The notes under the pieces: generated by a model
What the model saw: the letters and a program-made list of their open reading frames with translations, nothing else
What the model was told of the DNA's origin: nothing
Database searches by the model: none
Translations under genes and position numbers: made by a program
Shown here: piece after piece, positions 1 to 12,540 of the stretch
Numbering within the stretch: position 1 is the stretch's first letter
Layout: each line of letters starts with the position of its first letter
Assembly (NCBI GenBank): GCA_006176705.1
Contig: QRFJ01002299.1
Span: 159,914-223,913, forward strand
Source: Cocos nucifera
Taxonomy: Eukaryota > Streptophyta > Magnoliopsida > Arecales > Arecaceae
DNA: 64,000 bases
Direction of reading: 5' to 3'

Positions 1-849
1 TTATCAAACCTACTAAATTTGAGCCAAGATATTCTGCAGTGGTTCCAAACTAATTATCGGTGCATAAGCCCTTCCATGTCACTTTTCAAGCCTACATACC
101 TGCTTCAGCATTAGATTTGCTTCTAAGTCCATTAAACTTGATGATTTGGACTATGAGATCTTTGTTTCTTGATATCTTTGAACAAATTTAAAATAAATCA
201 TTTAGAACAAGAGCTGAGGTACCAGCATCAATACAGCACAATACATACCATGCTATAACTACTAACATACTGTACATCTATTGGTGCAGGCATAGCAAAA
301 ATGAGGTGCAAGGCAAAATCACACAAGGATCATAACCATACCAGTCAGTGTTGGCCGTACTACCCTGTACCATCTGATATAGGGCATATTGTAACATACC
401 GATATGCTGTACCGTATGATACACGATACACCGCATGCCGATATTATAAAAGGATGGTACAGGTACAGGGTCTAGTACTAATAAGACGAACCTTGATACT
501 AGTACTTTAACGATATCATAAGGTAAGGCCACCATGAAGCAGCACATGCAAGCACTTGAATTCTTTGTTTCGAAAGTCTTGCAATGGCTTCAACTTGAGC
601 AGAGCATGGTCATGCTCACACAACATCTAAATTTTCATTGGTTATCGCTGAATTTGTTCTCCTTGTGGATTGCTACTATATATTGCTTATTTATATGTTG
701 AAATAACCCTTTTAGTTTTAAGTGCTCCAATTCATATAGTGTGATTTAAGCTCTACATCATGATTATTAGTTGTCACTCCATTAGCATTGGCATGATTTT
801 CATAACTCATAATATATTGCTTGTGCATTGTTTGTTTGAATTACTGTAA
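1..849. other. Left flanking plant DNA, no gene recognised
   Basis: AT-rich sequence outside element A. It holds no convincing exon. The stretch around 355-475 is rich in short GTAC/GGTAC-containing words and partial palindromes, which gives overlapping short open frames on both strands. I take these as chance ORFs in low-complexity intergenic or intronic DNA. It ends in GTTCA (850-854), the left target-site duplication of element A. Confidence 0.5.
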
Positions 850-854
850 GTTCA

Positions 855-1202
855 TGATGGGAATCAGGGTTTATGCACATATTCCAGAAGAAAGCATCGT
901 TAAGAAACCCTAACCCTAATTTTAATTGAGGATTTATTTAGAATCTTTATTTTATTTCTTATTTTATTAATTGGATCTTTTAATTTTGTTAGGACTTGAT
1001 AAGAGGAGTTCTATTAGGTTACAAACAAGCAATTAGACTTTTGATAAGATGCTTTTTGTATCTCTATTTAAGAGCTCTATCTGTATAGAGAACCTCAGAC
1101 TTGAATGATTAATTAATTAAATTCCTGAAATTCCAGGCTTTGAATCTTTGTTTTTCTTTTCTATTTTTTCTTCTTTCTTTAACTTCTTTTGGTTTTACAC
1201 CA
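855..1202 (+). repeat. Element A 5' LTR
   Basis: 348 bp starting TGATGG and ending ACACCA. It matches 36725-37075 with scattered substitutions, for example GGGAATCAGGGTTTATGCAC against GGAAATCAGGATTTACGTAC. It is AT-rich, with a polypyrimidine stretch near its 3' end (about 1146-1190). Confidence 0.92.
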
Positions 1203-1205
1203 ATT

Positions 1206-1217
1206 TGGTATCAGAAC
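1206..1217 (+). other. Element A primer-binding site (tRNA-iMet type)
   Basis: TGGTATCAGAAC lies 3 bp inside the 5' LTR. It differs at one base from TGGTATCAGAGC, the usual plant initiator-tRNA-Met complement. This fixes the plus-strand orientation of element A. Confidence 0.88.
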
Positions 1218-2362
1218 GAAAGATCCGCAATTTTCTTGTTCCAGGTGATTTCCCATCATAATTCCTCCGCTCTCTCCCTCTTTCTCTCAGCCCGTTAGAG
1301 CCCAAGACGAACCCACCACCATCATCTTCCCTTCCCCCTATTTTGTCGTCGCAGCCCTCTCCCTTTTCCCCTTTCCGTCTCTCTCCCTCCCCTCTTCCTT
1401 TTTCTTTTTCTATCTTTTCTCTGCCAAATCGCCACTGGACTCGTAACAGCCCTTGTTGAGGTAGCAGCCGACGCAACCAACTGGGAGACCGGCCTTGACG
1501 GATAGAAAACACGTCTCTTCCGACCGCCACCCTTCCGACCGCCAAATCGAGCAACTCCGCTGTCGATTGCCGCCCTTCCATCCTTCACCAACTTCTCGCT
1601 CCCCATTTGTGCTGCCTTCATAAAAATCGCAGTCCAACCCACCGCCTCTCGCCATCGCCGGCATCATCGCCGACGTCCGCCTCCAATCTCCCACCCCACT
1701 CACCATCGTCTTCGCCTCCCCCACTGACGTCGAGCTCTTCCTTCCGAGAGTTTCAGTCAGGTGAGGGGTTCGAATCGATCACCTCCCTCCTTCCTGCAAC
1801 CCCATCATCGGCCGCTTGCCATCATCCATTGTGCCGTTAATCAGCCGGAATCCATCGGCCCTCCTTCGCCAGTCAACTAGAGTCTTAGAGACAATCGGAG
1901 AAAAGACACGAAAGGTGCTGCCTTCATTCTGAAGGAAAACATGCGGTCCACAGACTGCGTGTGATCAATAGTCTATAGACCGAGCGTGATCAACGGTCTA
2001 TAGACCGCTCGGTCTATAGACCGCTCGGTCTATAGACCGGATTTGTAGACCCAAAAAAAAAGTCTCTCTTGTCTTCAACCTGCAAGCATCACAAGGTGGT
2101 ATTTAATTTCGTCTGGTGAAAGGCACAATCCCTTCATTAAATTTTAGATTTTTTTTAAATCTTTGGATAATTTATATTATTATTTAGGCCCATATTTTTC
2201 CCACATATTTGCTGTTGCATGCACCAAACATCCACATAATTTATCATTGCACGTACCAAAAACATAGACATTATGTTTAACCCTACAATTTTATTGTGAG
2301 CATCATAACTAAAATTTTAAGTACATATAGTATTTAATTAATATTAAATCTCTTTTGCCATC
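1218..2362 (+). other. Element A untranslated leader
   Basis: About 1.1 kb between the PBS and the first gag ATG. The first 650 bp are C/T-rich, which produces several arginine/glycine-rich minus-strand open frames that I consider spurious. It contains a palindromic short repeat at 1970-2038, listed separately. The end is AT-rich. Confidence 0.6.
1970..2038. repeat. Palindromic short repeat, GGTCTATAGACC
   Basis: GTCTATAGAC appears at about 1970. The longer perfect palindrome GGTCTATAGACC then appears at about 1995, 2011 and 2027, the last three in a 16 bp tandem period with GCTC spacers. Each unit can form a perfect hairpin or act as a symmetric binding site. It lies in the leader of element A. 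Confidence 0.85.
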
Positions 2363-3122
2363 ATGACTATTGGTAATCTGAAAGACGCATATACTGCTAG
2401 GGAAAAAGAACTTGAATATGTCAAAAATACTCAAACAGCTTTCCAAGAGACCTTAAACCAGATATGCCAGTCTTTAGACCAACTTCACACTGAGATTAGT
2501 GAGCTTCGTGCTATCCAAGTAAATAGCCGCGTAGACATGGCAAATCTCATAGATCAACAAGTAGAACACCAAATTTTCCTAAGAGAGTTAATATTAGGCA
2601 AACAACCTCTAAAAGATGATTTTTCTAGTAGTCAATCTATTCATCAATCTCTTTCACAAAACCTTAAATCTACTGGAAACTAGAGTTATGTTATGCACAC
2701 TAGTCAAACATCCCTAATCTACACAACAGCACCTCCGATTACCTACCACTCTATGAATAATTTTGAGGGTTCTCATTATCATAGGGTAGATAAGTATGAT
2801 CGAGAGGGCTATGAGGGAGAAATAGAGCTGCCGAATTACACATCTAGATATCCTAGACAGTCTACTAGGTATGAACGAAATCCTGGACACTTTAGACCCC
2901 AAGGATAATAATTTAGAGCATATCCAAATACATATGAAGATTTAGAAAAATCACTTAAACGGATTAAGGTTGAAGTCGCCTCTTATGATAGTAGGTTAGA
3001 TCCAGAGGCATTCCATGACTGGTTATTGGATTTACACCTATTTTAAGTGGTATCATATGTCAGATGCCTCTCGCATCCGTTTTACAAAAATGAAGCTAAT
3101 AAGTTCTACCAAACGGTATTGG
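2363..3122 (+). pseudogene. Element A gag, N-terminal part (broken by element B)
   Basis: The frame opens at an ATG at 2363 and runs 106 codons. A second open stretch runs 2693-2908, and a further decayed reading continues to the insertion at 3123. The first part is charged and heptad-rich (roughly residues 1-80), consistent with a coiled coil in a capsid precursor. The last part has the look of the retrotransposon gag core, with a DPEAFHDWL-like stretch near 3000-3035. Stops and a frameshift separate the pieces. The remainder of gag resumes at 10527, after element B. Gag would form the cytoplasmic particle that packages the element RNA. Confidence 0.7.
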
Positions 3123-3127
3123 CAAAC

Positions 3128-5809
3128 TGTCATGCCCCCGACCCGAAATCGTGAGCTAAAGATCATGGCAACCGCCACACACTCATAGGAAACTCTTCCT
3201 ACAAGCATGCAAAGCATCTCATTATGCTATCATGAAGCAACAGCGGAATAATTAATCAATAAATTAATTCCAAAATTCAACTAATTAAAATCTAATTACA
3301 ATATTTATAAAGTTCAACAATGCTCAAAAGATCTTACATCGGCTTCAACAAAATTTCTATCTAAAACAAGAGTATCGATGTTCCGCATCTAATCATCTTA
3401 TATGTCTCTAATCACTCTCCCATACATACTCCTATATCACCTTATTTCTCAAGATCTGTAAAAACAATAAAATAAGGTGATGAGCTTGACAGCCCAATAA
3501 GCAATGATCACTTTAACTAGATTTTATTAGGCAATAAAATAAATTATCACTTATAGAAAATAAGCATATAAAGTTCATTAGTTTGAAATCAATTTCTATT
3601 ATGCAGTGTTTTCAAATTACTATCATGCCAAATTCAATCTTTTTGAGTTTTTTTTCAAAAATTCAGTTTTCTTTTAAATTATCAAATTCTTATCATTCTT
3701 ATCATTCATTTTTATCAGCCATGAGCTGACCACATTATCCCTATGGTAGGATCATAACACCGTGTATCATCTTGCGATGAGCTGCGAATCATCTAGCAGC
3801 AATGTCCTTCGAAACTGCTGGTCTACTAGCAGTTAGTCGCTGGTCAGCTAGCGACATAAACCCTTAGGATTAAATCTTTGCCAACGTATTAGCTCCCATT
3901 GGCGGGGTCCTCTACATAGTCAGACTGAGAGTTCAAATCATCTTAATTCATAATTCATGTTTCTTGTTTTAGTTCGATAGGAATGCATATAACTATGTAG
4001 TATCAAAATCAATTAAGTGTAATACATAATAAGATCAATACTTTCAATCATGCTTCATCATAACATTTCAAAAATAAGATACTTTTAATAACAAAATATT
4101 ATTGATCAAATTCATGCATCGTTTCATAAATCAAGCCAAGAAAATGTTTTATAAATTGCCGATAAATCTAGAAAAGGTGAAACAATACTTACCCCATACG
4201 TTTTCCAATAAATCCATATTATTCTTGCAATTTCTTTCCAAAATCTTTTATTCATAGGTCACGTCGCAGTATCCCATTATCAAACATCTACAATCCTAAA
4301 GAGAATTAATTTCAATAATTAAAAAGCATGCCAATAAATCGAAAAAATAGGTTGACGGTAGTTACATCCAACAGTCCGGATCAATCTAGTCATCTTTATT
4401 TCATCGATCAAGGTTAGACTAGAAGACAGATGACTTAAAGTCTATTTTCTGGATCAAATTGGATTCGAAGTGGCACAATCAAAAATCTTTCATTGAGTTC
4501 ATGGATCAAGTGGAGAGAAAAACTTAAAGGAGAGAAAAACTATGAAGATGAATCAGAACTAATCAGGCGATATAGTCCAATAATTCGATCAATCATATCA
4601 AGATAATTTAAATCAAATCATGATGAAGTTATCCCATAGATAATTTAATAAAATCATGGGTGATAAAATCTAAAGATGTCTGGTTTGGTCAAGGTGAGTG
4701 CCGGTACGCTGTCCGACGATCATGGATCAAAACCCCTTCATTAGAGCATTCAAAATCATTATCAATCTTTTCAAAATATCTAGGAAATCCCAGAAGAGAG
4801 ATTATGAGGAAACACAAGCAGTCTAGAGAGAATTTTAGAGAGAGAAAATTATAGAAAGAGAAAGTAGAGAGAGAAAGCTAAGAGGAAAAGAAGAGAGAAA
4901 GAGGGAGGAGAGAGAAAATCTTTTTCTTTCTTTTGTTTTTCTTTTCTTCCTTTCTTTTTTCTAAAATCCAATAATCATATTCGAGAGAGAAAATAGGAGA
5001 GGAGATAGGGAGAGAATGAATCTTCGAGATAGAAAGTGGGATTCAGACTTAGAGGAGGGAGAAAGGGAAGAGAGAGAAATTCTCTCTCTTTTTTCTTTTC
5101 TTTTTTTCTTTTTTTTCCTGTCATGAAATAGAGGACCCTTGGTCCTCTTTCTTTTCTCATGGAGTAGGGGAGGTTCTTCTTCCCCTTGTTCCCAGGGTAG
5201 GGGAGGGTATTCTCTCGGTCGACAATAGCCATGGCCGAAGAAGGCCACGACGGCAATAGCCGACCAAGTCTGGTGACTGGCGACGGCCAAACAGCAGTGG
5301 GAAAAAACATGAAAACGGACGGAAGAACAGAAGTTTCCAAAATCCTAATTTTTCCTTCAAAATACAGCAAATAGGTACTCAAAATCTCAGTCTAAATTTC
5401 AAAAAGAGATCAAAGAGAAACTTCTTAAAGGATTACCTAGTTTTTGACGAGTTTTTGATCCAATTTTTTGGTGGTCAAATCAAGTTTGAAATGTTGGTTC
5501 TTCAAGAAGAAAACAAGGAGAAAGAACAGCGATTTTTGGTGATTTTCCGATGACTGGACTGCAAGTTTCGAGGGAGGCTTTGGCCCCTCTCAATTTAAAG
5601 ATGGCCGGAGGAGTTCGAGTCCTCCCCGACTTCTTTCTTCGTGAGCAGAGATTCACAGAAGAGGACTCCCGATGGAAGTCCAATTCCCACCCAACACGTG
5701 CACAGCACGTGCTGGCCCAAAAAATTTTTTTTTGGTTTGCTGCATTGAGATCTATGCTGGTGGGGGTTCAGATCAAGTTGATTAGGCCCGATTGAGCTGG
5801 GGTATTATA
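3128..5809 (-). repeat. Element B 3' LTR (minus orientation)
   Basis: Starts TGTCATGCCCC and ends GGGGTATTATA, so the terminal CA has mutated to TA. It aligns along its length with 7899-10521. Around 4850-5140 it has GA-rich and CT-rich simple sequence, which gives lysine/serine-rich open frames in both LTR copies. I regard these as non-coding. Confidence 0.88.
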
Positions 5810-7898
5810 TTCTTCCCCCCTAAAAGAAATTTCATCCCCGAAATTTCCTATCAAAGATTTTCAAACCTTAAGGTTTCACAATCATGATCTTATTAAGACA
5901 AAGTTCAATTCCTTATGACTTGACTCTTCATGTAGATGATCAAAATCGAACCCATCTCTTGTAAATGGAAGAAAAAAAATCAATCGTCTTAATTTTGAAT
6001 ATGAATTTCAATTTTCTTTTATCAAAATATCAATTATTCTTAATTAATCAACCCATCATAAGATAGGAGATCATACTAATATGAACCATACATTGATATT
6101 CCAATCAGTCGAGAATTCAAGATATTTCCTCTTATTCGTACTTTCAAAAGTCAAAGATTCATCATTCTAATCTCATCCTCGAACTTTTTAATTCTCGATG
6201 CAACTTCATCAATAATTTATTTCATAAGAAAAAGGTCAATACCATCAATGTTGATCATAATTAAAACTATTATTTTTGGTAATCGAAATCAGTCTTTTAA
6301 TTCGAGATAAAGATATTAAGTTTCTCACCAGATTCCTTAATTGCTCATGATTTGATCAATTTATCACAAGATCATAAACAAATTTTACTATACTCTCCAT
6401 AAATGAATATTTGAGTATAAAAATCTAAGATCAAATTCAAGGATCGATAAACAATCTCAAATTCCTTCTAAGTTTTAATAGATAGAGAAGTATAAGGTTC
6501 AATTCTAGGATAAGAAAATTTTATCTTTAAATATTTCAAATCCAAAATCAGGAATCAAGGATTCCCCATTAAGACTCAAGATGCTAAAAATTGTTAACAC
6601 AATAGACCTAAGATTAATTTTTGAAAATCATATGGCAATATCCGAAAAATCCAGAGTCAAGATTATTGTCATTTCCATTATCAATGAATTTTTTTGTAGA
6701 GACAATCAAATCAAATCATCTATCATAACTTTTTGACTCAAAGAATCAATATTGCTAACTTAGCTCAAAATAATCCAGATCATCATGCTTTCGCTACGCA
6801 CTCTAATCTAACAATCAAATTTTCTTAGATTCACAAAACGGCTTTCAATCAAAATATATTATTGTGTTTTGAAAAGATTCCAAATTTATTTTCTAAGTAG
6901 GTCAAAAGAACTTTTAAGTCTCATTCTCAATACATATTGAGCACATCAATGTATATATATTCAAAACCATCATATAAGCTAAAAATGAACTTCCAATTCT
7001 CATCCCTACTTATTGTATGGTGCACAACCATTTTAATTAACCTTTGAGTCCAATATCATATTTAATCCATCACATAAGTTTATTGTGACCTAATATGAAT
7101 TACAATTTCATACGTGTCCCAAAATCTCAAATAAATATAATTAAGATTTTTTTTTATCTTAATCAAAAGATGGTAGTCAAAAATTGCACCAGCAACTTCA
7201 ACAACAATTACAGAAAATTTCCCGATCAATAAACCTAAACTTTAAATTGAAATTTCATACACACTATATAGTCTCCAATAAGTAAACAAGATTTATAATT
7301 TGGAATAAAAATAAAAATTAAAGATTTCACCAAAATAAATATCCTACAATCTCACAATCGATTTCATTAATAAAGCCAAATAGACTTCTTTGTAATATCC
7401 CCAACTGTACATTCCTCCTCACATGCCAGTTTATACATGATCCATACACCATGTTCAACTTGAAAAAAAATATTCTAATCAAATATCATAAAAGATTTTC
7501 TTAGTCCAACCTGGAATAATATTTTATCACCAAATCTTTACCTTGCCATGAATAATTAACTTCTCAACTAGGAACAATATCATAGTATTACTCCTACATT
7601 GATGTATAACAAAATTTCATGATCAATTCTCTTGCGACTTCTTTATATCAAAATCCAAATAATCATAACATGATCCATTGATTATCAATCATCTATCAAA
7701 TCCTCTAAATAATAATTCTTAAGTGATTTTTTTTTCATTTTTAATAACAAGGCTTAGTCACAAATTATGAAGACAACTTATACTGTAATTGTGATTGATC
7801 AACATCCCAATGTCTCTAGTGTCTATCCACTTACACTCATCCTATATTCGATTCTAAGTATCATAATTTATCTACTTATGCTCTGATACCACTTTAAT
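5810..7898 (-). other. Element B internal region, non-coding, with PPT and PBS
   Basis: On the minus strand a polypurine tract (complement of 5810-5821, TTCTTCCCCCCT) abuts the left LTR. TGGTATCAGAGC, the tRNA-iMet primer-binding site, occupies 7880-7891 and is 7 bp from the right LTR. Between them is AT-rich DNA dominated by short words such as ATCAAA. I see no gag, protease, RT or integrase in it, even broken. Confidence 0.8.
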
Positions 7899-10521
7899 TG
7901 TCATGTCCCTGACCCAAAATCGCGAGCTAGGGGTCATAGCAACCGCCGCACACTCATAGAAAACTCTTTCTACAAGCATGCAAGGCATCTCATCATGCTA
8001 TCATGAAATAACAATGGAATAATTAATCAATAAATTAAATCCAAAATTTAACTAATTAAAATCTAATTACAATATTCTATAAAGTTCAACAATGCTCCAA
8101 AGAACTTACATCGGCTTTAACAAAATTTCTATCTAAAACAAGAGTATCGATGTTCCGAATCTAATCATCCAGTCTATCTCTAATCACTCTCCCATACATA
8201 CTCTTATATCATCTTATTTCTCAAGATCTGTAAAAACAATAAAATAGGATGATGAGCTTGACAGCTTAGCAAGCAGTGATCACTTTAACTAAATTTTATC
8301 AGATAATAAAATAAATTATTACTTATAGAAAATAAGCATATAAAGTTCATCAATTTGAAATCAGTTTCTATTATGCAGTGTTTTCAAATTACTATCATGC
8401 CAAATTCAATCATTTTGAGTTTCTTTCAAAAATTTAATTTTATTTTAAATTATCAAATTCTTGTCAATCGTTCTTATCATTCTTTTCGTTCTTATCATTC
8501 TTATCATTTATTCTCGTCAGCCATGAGCTATGACCACATTATCCCTACGATAGGGTCATAACACCACGTATCATCTTGCGATGATCTGCAAATCATCTAG
8601 CAGCAATGTCCTTCGAAACCGCTGGTCTGCTGGCAGTTAGTCGCTGGTCTGCTGGCGACATAAACCCTCAGGACTAAATCTTTGCCAACATAATAGCCCC
8701 GATTGACGAGGTCCTTCACATAGGCTGAGAGTTCAAATCATCTTAATTCATAATTCTTTTCATAATTCATGTTTCTTGTTTCAGTTCGATAAAAATGCAC
8801 ATAACCATGTAGTATCGAAATCAATCAAGTGAAATACATAATAAGATCAATACTTTCAATCATGCTTCATCATAACATTTCAAAAATAAGATACTTTTAA
8901 TAACAAAATATCATTCATCAAATTCATGCATCGTTTCATAAATCAAGCCAAGAAAATATATTATAAATATATTCATAGATCACATCACCATACCTTATTA
9001 TCAGACATCTACAATCCTATAGAAAATTAATTTCAATAATTAAAAAGCATGCCCATAAATCGAAAAGATAGGTTAATGGCAATTACATCTAACGGTCTGG
9101 TTCATTCTAGTCATCTTAACTTCATCGATCAAGATTAGACTAGGAGACAGATGGTTCAAAGTCTATTTTCTAGATCAAATTGAATTCAAAGTGGCATAAT
9201 TGAAATCTTTCATTGAGTTCATGGATCAAGTGGAAAGAGAAACTATGAAGATGAATCAGAACTAATCAAACGATATAATCCGACAATCCGATCGATCAAA
9301 TCAAGATAATTTAAATCAAATCATGATGGAATTATCCCACAAATAATTTAATAAAATTATGGATGATAAAATCTAAAGATGTCTGATCTGGTCAAGGTGG
9401 GTGCCGGTACGCTGTCCGGCGATCATGGATCAAGACCTCTTTGTTAGAGCATTCAAAATCATTATCAATCTTTTCAAAACATCTAAGAAATTCCAGGAGA
9501 GATTTTGAGGAAACATAAGCAGTCTAGATAGAGAATTTTAGAGAAAAAATTCTAGAAAGAAAAAATAAAGAGAGTTGTAGAGAGAGAAAGTTGAGAGGAA
9601 AAGAAGAGAGAGAAAGAGGGAAAAGAGAGAAAATCTTCTTCTTTCTTTTCTTTTTCTTTTCTTTCTTTTTTTCTAAAATCCAATAATCACGTTAGAGAGA
9701 GAAAATAGGGGAGAGGAGATAGGGATAGAAAATGAATCTTCTAGAGAGAAAGTGGGATTCAAACTCAGAGGGAGAGAGGGAAGAGAGAGAAATTCTCTCT
9801 TTCTTTTCTCTTTTTTTTCCTTTTCTTTTTTTTTTTTTCCTGTCATGAAACAGAGGACCTGTGGTCCTCTTTCTTTTCTCATGGAACAAGAGAGGTTCTT
9901 CTCCTTGTTCCCAGGGCAGGGGAGGGTATCCTCCTGGCCGACAATAGCCGTGGCCAGAGAAGGCCACGGCGGCAACAATCGGCCAGGTCTGGTGACCGGC
10001 GGCGGCCAAACGGCAACGAGAAATAACATGAAAACGGATGGTAGAACAAGGGTTTCCAAAATCCTAATTTTTCTTTCAAAATGCAGCAAATAGGTACTCA
10101 AAATCTCAGTCTAAATTTCAAAAAGAGATTAAAGAGGAACTCTTAAAGGATTACCTGGTTTTTGATGGGTTTTTTATCCAATTTTTCGACGGTCAAATCA
10201 AGTTTGAACTGCCGGTTCTTCAAGAAGAAAACAAGGAGAAAGAACAGCGATTTTTGGTGATTTTTCAATGACTGGACTACAGGTTTCGACGGAGGCTTTG
10301 GCCCCTCTCAATTTAAAGACGACCGGAGGAGTTCGAGTCCTCCCCGGCTTCCTTCATGAGCAGAGATTCACGAAAGAGGACTCCCAATGGGAGTCCAATT
10401 CCCACCCAGCACATGCACAGCACCTACTGGCCCAAATTTTTTTTTGGTTTGCTGCACTGAGATTTGTGCTGGTGGGGGTTGAGATCAAGTGGATTAGGCC
10501 CGATTGGGTTGGGGCATTACA
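7899..10521 (-). repeat. Element B 5' LTR (minus orientation)
   Basis: Starts TGTCATGTCCC and ends GGGGCATTACA. It is homologous to 3128-5809 with substitutions and indels. The GA/CT-rich block recurs at about 9560-9850. Confidence 0.9.
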
Positions 10522-10526
10522 CAAAC

Positions 10527-11310
10527 TGTTGAAAGGGACTTAGAACGAGTAGGTCATCCAGCTATAATACTTTGGGAGGAAATAAAATTTAAGCTACGTA
10601 AAAAATGTTCCTATTTATTACAAAAATCAGTTATTAGATCAATAGTATACTTTTAGGCAAAAAAATACTAGCGTCACTAGCTACATGACTCATTTTGGGA
10701 ATCTACAGTTGAGGTATGATATATCTACGAAGTCATGAAAATCGGTTTCTAAATTTATTAACGATTTACGAAATGATCTAAAAAGGAAAGTCTCCTTGTA
10801 TTCCCTAGATTCTGTAGGAGAAGCATATCATAAAGCTCTAGAAATTGAGAAATTTCATAAAACTTTATGTCTACGAAGAGTTTCTTTTTCTGGTGAATCT
10901 CAGTATAAATCTATCCCTATTAGTCGTATAAGGAGTGTATCACAAGCAGTCCCTTTCCGTTAAAAACCGAATCCCACAGATACTAGGACCTGAGAATTTG
11001 TGCCAAAGATATCTCAATCAGCTAGTTCTTCAAACATAGTGTCACTATTGTCATGGAAATGATCACATAACTGCTAGATGTCCACGCCGTACTCTAACCA
11101 TAGAAACAGAATATGAGAAAATAATACCAGCTGAAAATGCACTAGAAGACTTTAATCCGCTAGAACCAGCTAATTCAAAAGAAAAGTATGATGAAGAATA
11201 TGAGAAATCAGGAGGTCATATTAACATCATGTGCTATATGGTCACCACTCCTGCAGACTCTAAGACTTGGAAACGTACTAGTATTTTTCACACATATGCC
11301 CAATGTAACG
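10527..11310 (+). pseudogene. Element A gag, C-terminal part with CCHC zinc knuckle
   Basis: Gag reading resumes after element B, with several stops. At 11040-11081 one frame reads CHYCHGNDHITARC, a complete C-x2-C-x4-H-x4-C zinc knuckle that would bind genomic RNA in the particle. Downstream is an acidic linker toward the protease. The region is decayed and would not make a full protein. Confidence 0.75.
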
Positions 11311-11556
11311 ATAAGGTCTATAAACTTGTCATTGATGGTGGTAGTTTTATGAATGTTATATCTAAATCCGCTGTTAATTAACTAAAGCTGAAACCTTAAC
11401 CCCATCCTTACCCGTATAGAGTTGCTTGGGTAGATAAAACATCTCTCCCAATTAATGAATATTGTCTAGTGCTAATTAAAATGGAAGCTTATTCTGCTGA
11501 AATTGTGTGACGTGTTGCCGAGGTAACTAGTGTCTTATTAGGTCGACCTTAGATTT
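11311..11556 (+). pseudogene. Element A aspartic protease (decayed)
   Basis: The frame covering about 11315-11380 reads LVIDGGSFMNVIS, matching the retropepsin active-site neighbourhood. The catalytic Asp is present, but the usual D-S/T-G is D-G-G here. A stop follows about eight codons later. The protease would cut the polyprotein. Clearly inactivated. Confidence 0.65.
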
Positions 11557-12540
11557 ATGATGTTAGATGCTTATAATTTTGGTAGAGAAAATACCTATAT
11601 TTTTACGTATAAAGACAAGAAAATTAGGTTAAATCCTGTCAAACCTAGCGTGTCCCGATCTGTTAGAAAAGATAAAAGTTCTCAAATTTTCAATCAGAAA
11701 AACTATCACATTTTAATCCATAAAAAATTTGAAGAAGAGAGTTCAGAGACTGAAATTATGTTAGCAGTCATTCCCAAAGGAGAAATTCGATTGACCTCAA
11801 ACATCCAAGATAACCCACCTCCTGAGATTGAACTCCTATTAAAAGAATTTAAGGATGTGACCCTAAAAGAAATACTAGATGGCCTTTCCTCCCTTGCGAG
11901 ATATTCAACACACCATTGATTTAGTTCAGGATCATAAATACCTAATGTTCCACATTATAGGTTGAATTCTAAGGAACGTGAGGAAATGAGAAGACAAGTA
12001 GATGATATATTACAAAAAGGTTATATTCGTCCTAGTCACAGTCCATGTGCTGTCCCAGCTCTTCTGACACCAAAGAAAGATGGTACATGGAGGATGTGTG
12101 TAGATAGCAAGGCCATCAATAGAATTACTATCAAGTATAGATTTTCCATTCCTAGGCTTGAAAATATGCTTGACCAGTTAGCTGACTCTGTAATCTATTC
12201 TAAATTTGATTTGCGTAGTGGGTATCACCAAATTAGAATCCAACCTAGAGATAAATAGAAAACTGCTTTTAAAATCCAGGATGGACTTTATGAATGATTA
12301 ATTATGCCATTTGGATTATCCAATGCTCCTAGTACATTTATAAGATTTATGACTGAATTGTTAAGACCATTCATTGGTAGATTCTTAGTCATCTATTTTG
12401 ATGATATCCTAGTTTATAGTAGATCTAGAGAAGAACACCTAGATCATCTTAGAGAAATCTTTATTACTCTTAGACCTGCTAGATTATATATTAATCTTAA
12501 AAAATATTCATTCCTATAGGATCAAGTACTATTTTTAGGA
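11557..12540 (+). pseudogene. Element A reverse transcriptase (broken)
   Basis: Three open stretches, 11557-11919, 11962-12258 and 12304-12519, cover the RT. Visible motifs are PKKDGTWRMCVDSKAIN, then SKFDLRSGYHQI, MPFGLSNAPSTF, and the catalytic YFDDILVYS at about 12390-12420. The usual Y-x-D-D is Y-F-D-D. This order is the standard palm and fingers arrangement of Ty3/gypsy RT. At least two in-frame stops (near 12256 and 12295) break the reading, so the enzyme is dead although its catalytic core is still readable. Confidence 0.88.

Larger units (their letters stand above)
3128..10521 (-). mobile_element. Element B: non-autonomous LTR retrotransposon (LARD-like)
   Basis: Two long LTRs (2682 and 2623 bp) flank 2.09 kb of AT-rich internal DNA with no retroviral domain. 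The element is flanked by the perfect 5 bp duplication CAAAC (3123-3127 and 10522-10526). The PBS on the minus strand next to the right LTR and the purine tract next to the left LTR show minus-strand orientation. Long LTRs plus a non-coding interior fit the class called large retrotransposon derivatives, which depend on enzymes supplied in trans. It inserted in the gag of element A. The two LTRs differ at many positions, so this is not a very recent insertion. Confidence 0.9.

Noticed and set aside
904..919. Plant telomere repeat (AAACCCTAACCCTAA)
   Set aside because: Only about two units, located inside both element A LTRs. Not a telomeric tract.
1195..1840. Arg/Gly-rich minus-strand and Ser/Pro-rich plus-strand frames
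   Set aside because: Shadow frames of the C/T-rich leader of element A. No ATG context or domain support.
4961..5382. Lys/Ser-rich frames in element B LTRs (also 9673-10101) as proteins
   Set aside because: They come from GA/CT-rich simple sequence, appear on several frames at once, and differ by frameshifts between the two LTRs.
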